Assembly: GCA_021825925.1 (NCBI GenBank)
Contig: JAKAFP010000002.1
Coordinates: 1 to 64,000, forward strand
Length of the DNA: 64,000 nt
Direction: 5' to 3'
Source of the DNA: Chloroflexota bacterium
GTDB taxonomy: Bacteria; Chloroflexota; Anaerolineae; Anaerolineales; Anaerolineaceae
Positions within the stretch are counted from its first letter, which is position 1. Each line of letters opens with the position of its first letter. The notes beneath the pieces are model-generated. The model was not told the origin of the DNA. It did not search any database and worked only from the letters and a program-made list of their open reading frames with translations. Below are positions 40,947 to 48,047 of the stretch, one piece after another. The position numbers and the translations under genes were made by a program.

Positions 40947-42899
40947 ATGGCGACGATTACAATCAACGGCAATAAACTGGAAGTCCCAGACGGGATGACT
41001 GTTTTACGAGCTGCCCAGGCCAACGGAATTGATATTCCCACCCTGTGTGATCACCCCCATCTGACCCCTTACGGCGGATGCCGCTTGTGCCTGGTCGAGG
41101 TGGAAGGTGCCCGTACCTTGCAGCCGTCTTGCACATTACCGGTGAGCAACAACATGGTAATCAAGACAGATACAAAGAAGGTGCTGGATGCACGTAAATT
41201 CGTTCTTACCCTGATCTTCAGCGAACGCAACCATTTCTGCCCGTACTGCCAGGTCAGCGGTGGCGACTGCGAACTGCAAAATGCTGCTTACCACGAGGGA
41301 ATGACCCACTGGCCGCTCTCTCCCAATTACACGCCCTATCCCATGGATGCCTCCCATCCCTACATCATCATGGAAGCCAACCGCTGCATCCTTTGCCGCC
41401 GCTGCGTCCGTGCTTGTGGCGATCTGGTCGGCAATTACACCCTGGGCTTTGAAGAACGCGGCGCCAACAGCATCCTTGTGGCGGATACCGGCGTTCCCCT
41501 TGGCGAAAGCTCTTGTATCTCTTGCGGAGCCTGCGTGCAAGTCTGCCCCACCGGCGCCTTGATTGACCGCTGGAGTGCTTATCGTGGCCGTGAGACCCAG
41601 GTGGACATCACCAATACCGTCTGCGTGGGCTGCTCAGTAGGCTGCAAGGTTAACGTGCTCACCCGCAATAACAGCCTTGTCCGCATTGAAGGCGACTGGG
41701 ATGGTGCTGTCAACGAAGGTCTGCTCTGCGAACTCGGTCGTTTCGATCCCATGAAAGTGGATTGCGAACGTATTGCCACTCCCTTGATCCGCAAGAACGG
41801 CGCCCTCAAGGCCGCCACCTGGGATGAAGCATTGAGCACCATAGCCTCCCAATTGAAACCCCTCTCCGGAAAATCCGCTGATGGTGTGGCTGCCCTGATC
41901 TCGACCCGCCAACCGATTGAAGCCATTTCACAATTCAAACAACTGTTTGCTGACCAATTGGGCAGCGGCATGGTCACCACCACTGAAGAAGGCGAGTTTA
42001 CTGCTGACGGTGCATCTTTTGCTGAAGCCGCCAACAAAGCATTTGAAACTGACCTTAAAGCTTTGCAGACCGCCGGTGCGGTCATGGTAGTGGACGCCGA
42101 TCTTGTAAAAGATCACCAGGTTGCCGGTTTCTTCATCAAACGCAAACTAGCGGACGGCACCAATCTGCTCGTGGTTGATAAGAAAGAAAATGGTTTGAAC
42201 CCGTTCGCCAATAAGGTTCTCAAAGCCGCCAAAGGCTCAAATGCCGACCTGTTCAAAGGCCTGATCGCTGCCGTGGTCAAATTGGGACTTGCCAAGGGCA
42301 AGACCGCCATCAAAGCCACCGATCTTGATGGTTTTGCTGCAGCCACCGGATTAAAAACAGATGATTACCTTGACGCTGCTTTTGTGTTGACTTCGGCCGA
42401 AAAACCTGTCTTCGTTTATGAGAACGGATCTGACCTGGCCGTGTTAAAAGAATTAGCCGATGTCGTCGCAGCTGAATTGATCAGCCTCAAGGGTGGATCA
42501 AACAGCCTGGCCGCTTCACAACTGCACCTTGACAAAGCCTTGAAGATCAACGGTCACAAAGCCGCCTTCTTTGCCATCGGCGACGATGAAGCTTCACAGA
42601 AATCCGTCAAGGAATTCGAAAAAGCACCCTTCAAGGTCGTTTTGGCCACTTATGCTTCTGCATTGACCGGTGTTGCTGATGTGGTTCTGCCCTCCACCAA
42701 CTGGTTGGAACAGGAAGGCCATTACATCAACCTGGAAGGTAAAGTTCAGGAAGCCAAAAAAGCCATTACCCCGGCTGAAGAATCCTGGACCACCGTCCAG
42801 ACCCTGAACGCCTTGGCTGAAAAACTCAGCGTCAAATTATCCGCTGATTGGACGAAAGAGATGCACAGTCGTGTCTCCGTCGTTGAAATCTCAAAGTAA
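40947..42899 (+). CDS. NuoG-like Fe-S subunit of the hydrogenase (HoxU/HydA-like with degenerate molybdopterin-fold C-terminus)
   Basis: A 650-residue protein. An N-terminal plant-type [2Fe-2S] domain (CDHPHLTPYGGCRLC ... SC, residues about 34-60) is followed by the His/Cys cluster (HFCPYCQVSGGDC, about 92-106). A two-[4Fe-4S] domain (CILCRRCVRAC near 148 and CISCGACVQVCP near 190) and an extra [4Fe-4S] motif (CVGCSVGC near 225 with a distal Cys in LLCELG) come next. The remaining ~400 residues are a shortened, Ala/Lys-rich molybdopterin-oxidoreductase-like fold without cofactor ligands. There is no FeFe H-cluster domain, which distinguishes it from true HydA. It wires the flavin subunits to the NiFe heterodimer. 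Confidence 0.9.
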   Translation: MATITINGNKLEVPDGMTVLRAAQANGIDIPTLCDHPHLTPYGGCRLCLVEVEGARTLQPSCTLPVSNNMVIKTDTKKVLDARKFVLTLIFSERNHFCPYCQVSGGDCELQNAAYHEGMTHWPLSPNYTPYPMDASHPYIIMEANRCILCRRCVRACGDLVGNYTLGFEERGANSILVADTGVPLGESSCISCGACVQVCPTGALIDRWSAYRGRETQVDITNTVCVGCSVGCKVNVLTRNNSLVRIEGDWDGAVNEGLLCELGRFDPMKVDCERIATPLIRKNGALKAATWDEALSTIASQLKPLSGKSADGVAALISTRQPIEAISQFKQLFADQLGSGMVTTTEEGEFTADGASFAEAANKAFETDLKALQTAGAVMVVDADLVKDHQVAGFFIKRKLADGTNLLVVDKKENGLNPFANKVLKAAKGSNADLFKGLIAAVVKLGLAKGKTAIKATDLDGFAAATGLKTDDYLDAAFVLTSAEKPVFVYENGSDLAVLKELADVVAAELISLKGGSNSLAASQLHLDKALKINGHKAAFFAIGDDEASQKSVKEFEKAPFKVVLATYASALTGVADVVLPSTNWLEQEGHYINLEGKVQEAKKAITPAEESWTTVQTLNALAEKLSVKLSADWTKEMHSRVSVVEISK

Positions 42900-42917
42900 G
42901 CAAGAGAAGGAGAGATA

Positions 42918-43460
42918 ATGGCTAAACCAAAAGTCTCATCAGATTGGCTGGCAGGCTGCGCCGGCTGCCACATGTCTTTATTGGATATGGACGAACGGAT
43001 CGTGGATGTCATCAATCTGGTGGATCTGCGCTCCACCCCGATTACCGACCTGAAACACCCCGATGAATCCGGTGTGGATGTGGGTATTCTCGAAGGCGGA
43101 ATCAACAATTCGTACAATGAAGAAGTTGCCGTCAACATGCGTTCTAAATGCAAAATTCTGGTTGCACTGGGTGACTGTGCTGTATTTGGTGGTGTACCCG
43201 CCATGCGCAATTTCTTCACCATTGAAGAGTCTTTGCGCCGGGCTTATGTTGAAACTGAAAGCACTGACGAGAGCGGTCACATCCCCAATGATCCCGAATT
43301 GGCAGTTCCCATGAAAGTTCATGCCATTCAAGATTTTGTCAAAGTGGATGTATTCGTGCCGGGTTGTCCTCCCAGTGCAGATGCGATTTTTACGGCTTTG
43401 AGTGAACTTGGCCAGGGTAGAATCCCTGAACTCAAGGGCGAAATTTTGCACTGGAATTAG
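42918..43460 (+). CDS. [NiFe] hydrogenase small subunit (HoxY/HydS type)
   Basis: A 180-residue subunit carrying only the proximal [4Fe-4S] cluster. Ligands are C14 and C17 (LAGCAGCHMS), a Cys near 86 (GDCAVFGG) and one near 150 (PGCPPSAD). The short length and lack of medial/distal cluster domains and of a Tat signal place it in the cytoplasmic, NAD(P)-linked group 3. EGGINNSYNEE is conserved around the cluster. AGAAGGAGAG ribosome-binding site; 15 bp to the large subunit. Confidence 0.95.
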   Translation: MAKPKVSSDWLAGCAGCHMSLLDMDERIVDVINLVDLRSTPITDLKHPDESGVDVGILEGGINNSYNEEVAVNMRSKCKILVALGDCAVFGGVPAMRNFFTIEESLRRAYVETESTDESGHIPNDPELAVPMKVHAIQDFVKVDVFVPGCPPSADAIFTALSELGQGRIPELKGEILHWN

Positions 43461-43475
43461 GTAAGGAGTCATTAA

Positions 43476-44906
43476 ATGGTAGCTCAAAAAATAACAATTG
43501 AACCCGTAACCCGCATCGAAGGTCATGCCAAGGTCACCATTCGCATGAATGCAGCCGGTAAAGTGGATCATGCCTACTTGCATGTCAACGAATTCCGCGG
43601 ATTCGAAAAATTCTGCGAAGGCCGCATGGTCTTTGAAATGCCTCTCATCACTCCGCGCATCTGCGGTATTTGCCCTGTAAGCCACCATTTGGCTTCTGCC
43701 AAAGCCGGCGACGAAGTGCTGGGTGCACCGCCTCCCCGCCCTGCGGCACTCCTGCGTGAATTGATGCACATGGGCCAGGTCATCCAAAGCCATGGCATGC
43801 ACTTCTTTGAACTTGCCGGCCCCGATCTGCTGCTTGGTTTCGATTCCGATCCCGCGACCCGCAATGTGGTTGGCCTTTTACAAGCCAATCCCGACCTGAC
43901 CGTCAAAGCAGTTCAACTGCGCAAATGGGGTCAGGAAATTATCCGGATTCTTGGCGGTCGAAGAGTCCATCCCAATTTTGCCATCCCTGGCGGTGTAAAC
44001 AAAGCGCTCACCAAAGCCGAACGTGAAACCATCCTCGCCGGATATGACGAGGCGTTGGCCACCACCAAGGCAGCCATCAGCATCATGCAGGGTTGGGCTG
44101 AAGCCAACATGGAAGATATCAACAAATTTGGCGTTTTCTCAACCGGCTATTTTGGTCTGGTAAAACCCGGAAACACGCTTGAACTGTATGATGGCGATAT
44201 TCGTCTTACCAGCTCAACCGGCAAGGAACTCGAGAAATTTGATCCCCGCAATTACCTCGATTACATTGCCGAGCATGTTGAAAATTGGTCTTACCTGAAA
44301 TTCCCCTATTACAAGAAACTCGGATATCCCGCCGGTGTCTATCGGGTAGGTCCTCTTGGCCGCTTGAACACTTCAGACCGCATGGCCACCCCGCTTGCGG
44401 ATGCCGAACTCAAGAAATTCAAGCAATTGAACGGCGGAAAACCCGTTGAAAATACGCTGCATTATCACACCGCCAGATTGATCGAAACACTCTATTGTAT
44501 TGAACAAGTAAAAGTGCTGCTTGATGATCCTGATATCCTCAGCAATGATGTGCTCAATACTTGCCGTGACCCGAAACCCTATGGTGTAGGTGTGATCGAA
44601 GCCCCGCGTGGCACGCTCATCCATCACTATTGGATGAACGAGAATCAGCAGATCGAAAGAGTCAACCTGATCGTCTCCACCGGCCACAACAACTGGGCCA
44701 TGAGCGAATCCGTTGACAGCGTCGCGAAAACCTATATTCCTGATGCCGAACACGTAACTGAAGGCATGTTGAACCGGGTTGAAGCCGCCATCCGCGCCCA
44801 CGATCCTTGCCTCTCCTGCTCCACCCATGCGGTGGGCCAAATGCCCATCATCCTGGAAGTCAGAGACTCTTCAGACCAATTGGTCAAGACCATCACCAGG
44901 AATTAG
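43476..44906 (+). CDS. [NiFe] hydrogenase large subunit (HoxH/HydL type)
   Basis: A 476-residue catalytic subunit that splits or makes H2 at the Ni-Fe(CN)2CO centre. Nickel ligands are C63 and C66 in PRICGICPVSHH and C445 and C448 in HDPCLSCSTH. The group-3 feature RIEGHAKVTI opens the protein. Twenty-five residues follow the terminal His451, and this tail is the expected target of the maturation protease encoded next. Last gene before a terminator. Confidence 0.96.
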   Translation: MVAQKITIEPVTRIEGHAKVTIRMNAAGKVDHAYLHVNEFRGFEKFCEGRMVFEMPLITPRICGICPVSHHLASAKAGDEVLGAPPPRPAALLRELMHMGQVIQSHGMHFFELAGPDLLLGFDSDPATRNVVGLLQANPDLTVKAVQLRKWGQEIIRILGGRRVHPNFAIPGGVNKALTKAERETILAGYDEALATTKAAISIMQGWAEANMEDINKFGVFSTGYFGLVKPGNTLELYDGDIRLTSSTGKELEKFDPRNYLDYIAEHVENWSYLKFPYYKKLGYPAGVYRVGPLGRLNTSDRMATPLADAELKKFKQLNGGKPVENTLHYHTARLIETLYCIEQVKVLLDDPDILSNDVLNTCRDPKPYGVGVIEAPRGTLIHHYWMNENQQIERVNLIVSTGHNNWAMSESVDSVAKTYIPDAEHVTEGMLNRVEAAIRAHDPCLSCSTHAVGQMPIILEVRDSSDQLVKTITRN

Positions 44907-44933
44907 CAGAAGACGGTAAAGTACAGTAAACTG

Positions 44934-44972
44934 AAACGCGATGCTGCAGAAAACTTGCACATCGCGTTTTTT
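44934..44972 (+). terminator. Intrinsic terminator after the hydrogenase structural genes
   Basis: AAACGCGATG pairs with CATCGCGTTT (10 bp), with an inner TGCA/TGCA pairing, and is followed by TTTTC. It lies 27 bp past the large-subunit stop and 15 bp before the maturation protease gene, so protease expression probably depends on readthrough. Confidence 0.8.
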
Positions 44973-44986
44973 CTAAAAGGAAAAAC

Positions 44987-45475
44987 TTGAAAACACTTAT
45001 TTATGGTTATGGAAATCCGGATCGGCAGGACGACGGCGTTGCCTGGCATGTGCTGCGTGAGATCATGCTGCATTATGGCTTACCGGTCTCTGACGAGTTG
45101 GATGTTAATTTCCATGACGAACAACGTCAGTTGGATTTTGACTTTCAACTGCAGCTCACCCCCGAAATTGCAGACGACTTGGATGCCTATGACCGGGTTT
45201 GTTTTATTGACGCCCACACAGGCGCAGTGCCAGAAGAGATCCATCTTGAGAAGGTAACGGCAAATTTTCAAAAATCTCCTCTGACGCATCACCTTACAGC
45301 TGCCTCCTTGCTTTCCATAGCCGACACATTGCATCATAAAGTGCCTGAAACAATCCTGGTTTCTGTTAGAGGATACGAATTCGGTTTTGCACAATCTCTA
45401 TCGGCGGCCACCGCCGACTTGACCAGACAAGCGGCTGATATTATCATCAAATGGATTGAGAATTCGCAATCTTAA
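44987..45475 (+). CDS. Hydrogenase maturation protease (HoxW/HycI family)
   Basis: A 162-residue endopeptidase that trims the large-subunit C-terminal extension after nickel insertion. N-terminal LIYGYGNPDRQDDGVAW provides the first metal-binding acid, and CFIDAHTG near residue 70 the second. A His-rich segment (LTHHLTAASLL) follows, as in the family. The start is a TTG with AAAAGGAAAAAC upstream; no ATG fits. It stands between the structural genes and the accessory genes. Confidence 0.9.
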   Translation: MKTLIYGYGNPDRQDDGVAWHVLREIMLHYGLPVSDELDVNFHDEQRQLDFDFQLQLTPEIADDLDAYDRVCFIDAHTGAVPEEIHLEKVTANFQKSPLTHHLTAASLLSIADTLHHKVPETILVSVRGYEFGFAQSLSAATADLTRQAADIIIKWIENSQS

Positions 45476-45491
45476 AGAGAGGGGATGATCA

Positions 45492-46337
45492 ATGACTGAC
45501 TCTCAAATCACGCTGGATGCACTTCCCCCTGCAGAAATGGTGGCAAAAGCGGGTGGCATAGGCGAAAAGAAAGCTGCCTTACCGCTGGCCAATTTGCTGC
45601 CGTTATCTTTTTTGGCTGGCACCTATATTGCTTTTGGTGCGGTTTTTGCCTCCGTGGTTGCCACCGGAATGGCTGGGGTTTGTCCATACGGTTTCATGAA
45701 ATTGCTGCAGGGGCTTGTATTTTCCATGGGGCTGATCCTGGTGGTTGTGGGCGGCGGAGAACTTTTCACTGGCAATGTCTTGCTGGTGGTAGCCTGGGCA
45801 CAAAAAAAGATCAGTTTGCTGCGTTTGCTTCGCAACTGGCTGTTGGTCTATATCGGTAACTTTATCGGTTCCATCACCGTGGTGTTTTTGATCCTTCTCA
45901 GCAAGGAATACATGGCCTCCAAGGGAGCTCTTGGGACTTTGATGCTTTCCACTGCAAACGCCAAAGTGCAATATGGCTTTTTCCAGGCGCTGGCTTTAGG
46001 TATTCTTTGCAACATTATGGTCTGTCTGGCGGTCTGGTTGACCTATAGTGGACGCACCACCACCGATAAGATTCTTGCCATCATTTTTCCGATCACCTTT
46101 TTTATTGCGGCGGGTTTTGAGCACAGCGTCGCCAACATGTATATTATTCCCTTGGGTTTGCTGTTAAAAGCGTTCGATCCTTCCTTTGTTGCTTCATCAG
46201 GTCTGGATCTTGCCCATCTGACCTGGAATGCATTTATATTCAAGAATCTTATCCCTGTAACCTTGGGAAACATTTTGGGGGGTGGTTTTTTTGTGGGACT
46301 CCTTTATCTGTGGTCTTATCGAAAAACTGGTCAATAA
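45492..46337 (+). CDS. Formate/nitrite transporter family channel
   Basis: A 281-residue integral membrane protein of the FocA/NirC family. FNT hallmarks are FLAGTYIAFGAVFASVV (first helix and pore loop), LLQGLVFSMGLILVVVGGGELFTGN (second helix and the conserved GGELFTGN) and the C-terminal LGNILGGGFFVGLLYLWSY. A cytosolic N-terminal helix (DALPPAEMVAKAGGIGEKKAAL) is typical. Its place within hydrogenase genes suggests formate import or export linked to H2 metabolism; formate versus nitrite is not decidable. Ribosome-binding site AGAGGGG. Confidence 0.92.
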   Translation: MTDSQITLDALPPAEMVAKAGGIGEKKAALPLANLLPLSFLAGTYIAFGAVFASVVATGMAGVCPYGFMKLLQGLVFSMGLILVVVGGGELFTGNVLLVVAWAQKKISLLRLLRNWLLVYIGNFIGSITVVFLILLSKEYMASKGALGTLMLSTANAKVQYGFFQALALGILCNIMVCLAVWLTYSGRTTTDKILAIIFPITFFIAAGFEHSVANMYIIPLGLLLKAFDPSFVASSGLDLAHLTWNAFIFKNLIPVTLGNILGGGFFVGLLYLWSYRKTGQ

Positions 46338-46463
46338 AAGTAAACTAACCCAGTCATATTATTGATGACAGGCTACTCTTAGCTGTATGACGGAAAACAC
46401 TTTCTGCGCCTGGCACTTGATGTTATCTTTGAATAAGAAGGAATTTGTTTAGACAGGTTTATC

Positions 46464-46952
46464 ATGTTTAATGATCCAGCAAACATCGAAGCACTAAAAA
46501 TCATCCCGCTATTTCTGGATTTCAACGCCGAACAGTTGAAAAAGATCAGCGAAATATCGGATGTTATTGAGCTTGATCCGGGGGATACACCCATTCTGGA
46601 AGGCGCCCAACTTGATTATTTGTATGTCTTGATGGATGGCGAGATCAAGGTCGAGGTTTATATCCCCACCCGCGGACAACTGGAAACCGCACGTCTGGGA
46701 CCTTTGGATATTCTGGGATGGTCGTCAATGACGCCAGTGGTCAGACAGCGCACCGGAACAACCACCGCCCTGACCCACTGTAAACTGATCCGCATTCATG
46801 GCAAGCAGCTCTACAAATTATGCGAAGATGACCATGATATCGGCTATTTTATTTTTAGACGCATCGCCAATGTGGCGGCCCGCAGCTGGCTGACCACCCG
46901 CCTGCAATTCATGAACATCATCATCGAAGAAAACAAAGCAGTCAACCAGTAA
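46464..46952 (+). CDS. Cyclic nucleotide-binding domain protein
   Basis: A 162-residue protein consisting of a single CRP-type beta-barrel domain (ILEGAQLDYLYVLMDGEIKVEV ... GPLDILGWSSMTPVVRQRTGTTTALTHCKLIRIHGKQL) and a C-terminal helix. There is no helix-turn-helix, so it is not a classic CRP regulator. The phosphate-binding cassette is altered (GWSSMTPVVRQRTGTT instead of GEIALL ... RTAT), so the ligand may not be cAMP. Proteins of this kind often sit by hydrogenase or Fe-S genes as small sensors. Standalone between the channel gene and hypA. Confidence 0.8.
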   Translation: MFNDPANIEALKIIPLFLDFNAEQLKKISEISDVIELDPGDTPILEGAQLDYLYVLMDGEIKVEVYIPTRGQLETARLGPLDILGWSSMTPVVRQRTGTTTALTHCKLIRIHGKQLYKLCEDDHDIGYFIFRRIANVAARSWLTTRLQFMNIIIEENKAVNQ

Positions 46953-46998
46953 GCTCGACCTTTAATCTCAAATCACCCCAATTCAGTCGGATTAAGAG

Positions 46999-47004
46999 TA
47001 TAAT
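46999..47004 (+). promoter_or_regulatory. Candidate -10 box directly before hypA
   Basis: TATAAT ends 9 bp before the hypA ATG, and no ribosome-binding site is seen in between. If used, it would give an almost leaderless mRNA. No good -35 is found. Confidence 0.35.
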
Positions 47005-47013
47005 TTCAACACT

Positions 47014-47376
47014 ATGCACGAATTGTCTGTCACCGAGAGCCTGTTAAACCTGGCTCTTTCTCATGCCAATCAGGCCAATGCAAGCAAAGTCACTGCCATC
47101 AATATTGTGATCGGCAGATTGGCCAGCATTGTGGATGATTCAGTCCAGTTTTATTGGGATTTTGTGTCTGAAGGCAGTATTTGCGCAGGCGCCAAACTCA
47201 ATTTTGAACGCCGTCCAGCAACACTGCATTGTGAAGATTGTGCCACGGATTACACCATCGAACATGATCTGATCCCCTGCCCGAAATGCGGCGGGATGCG
47301 TACCACCGTTGTCAGCGGCGAGGAATTTTTCCTCGACAGCATCGAAATAGAAAAAGAAGCGGAGAAAATCTCATGA
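47014..47376 (+). CDS. hypA: Hydrogenase maturation nickel metallochaperone HypA
   Basis: Delivers nickel to the large subunit with HypB. The 120 residues begin MHELSVTESLLNLAL; the invariant His2 is the Ni ligand. A zinc loop lies in the second half, C-x2-C (HCEDCATD) and C-x2-C (PCPKCGG). First of the hypABFCDE run, whose genes overlap or are separated by 5-9 bp. Confidence 0.96.
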   Translation: MHELSVTESLLNLALSHANQANASKVTAINIVIGRLASIVDDSVQFYWDFVSEGSICAGAKLNFERRPATLHCEDCATDYTIEHDLIPCPKCGGMRTTVVSGEEFFLDSIEIEKEAEKIS

Positions 47377-48047
47377 GTGCCATCAGGGTGCCTGTGGTTG
47401 AAAAGATCTTCAGTACCAACGACAAAATCGCCAACCAGAACAGACAGAATTTATCTGATAAAAAAGTATTGGCCATCAATTTGATGGCTTCTCCCGGCGC
47501 CGGCAAGACCAGCTTTATCTTGGCCACCATCAAACGCCTGCAGGATCAGTTCCGCATCGGTGTCATTGAAGGCGACACCGCTCCGGTCACCATAGACGCG
47601 GACAAGATCATCTCAGCCGGAATGCCGGCCGTGCAGATCAATACCGGCGGCGACTGTCACCTGGATGCCTCGATGATGGGTGACGGGCTGGCGTCCCTGC
47701 CCCTGAGCGAACTTGATCTCGTGATCGTGGAAAACGTCGGCAACCTGATTTGCCCTGCTGCCTGGGACCTTGGAACCCATTTCAACCTGCTGGTCGCCAG
47801 CGTTCCCGAAGGCGATGACAAACCCTATAAATACCCCAACATCTACCGCGGCCTGGAGATTCTGATTATCAACAAGGTTGATCTTCAGCCTTACGTGGAA
47901 TTCAAGATGGATTACTTCCGCAAGGGCGTTGAAATGCTCAACCCCGGGCTGATCACGTTTCCGGTTTCATGCCGTACAGGTGAAGGCATGGATGCCTGGA
48001 TTGACTGGCTTTCAAAGAAGATCATAGATTTCAAGAAGAACTCATGA
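47373..48047 (+). CDS. hypB: Hydrogenase maturation GTPase HypB
   Basis: The 224-residue start is the ATG overlapping the hypA stop (ATGA). An upstream in-frame start inside hypA is rejected. The P-loop is LMASPGAGKTSFIL near residue 40, followed by VIEGDTAPVTIDADKI, a metal-binding loop NTGGDCHLDASMM, ENVGNLICPAAWDLG and NKVDLQPY (guanine specificity). The N-terminal CxxCGC and His-rich nickel-storage segments of some HypB proteins are absent. Confidence 0.96.
   Translation: MSAIRVPVVEKIFSTNDKIANQNRQNLSDKKVLAINLMASPGAGKTSFILATIKRLQDQFRIGVIEGDTAPVTIDADKIISAGMPAVQINTGGDCHLDASMMGDGLASLPLSELDLVIVENVGNLICPAAWDLGTHFNLLVASVPEGDDKPYKYPNIYRGLEILIINKVDLQPYVEFKMDYFRKGVEMLNPGLITFPVSCRTGEGMDAWIDWLSKKIIDFKKNS

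Noticed and set aside
40947-42899. [FeFe] hydrogenase catalytic subunit HydA
   Set aside because: The protein has NuoG-type Fe-S domains but no H-cluster motifs. Separate [NiFe] small and large subunits with DPCxxC and RxCGxC ligands follow.
35420-42899. Respiratory complex I fragment
   Set aside because: NuoE/F/G-like genes are followed by hydrogenase subunits. No membrane subunits (NuoA, H, J-N) are present in the window.
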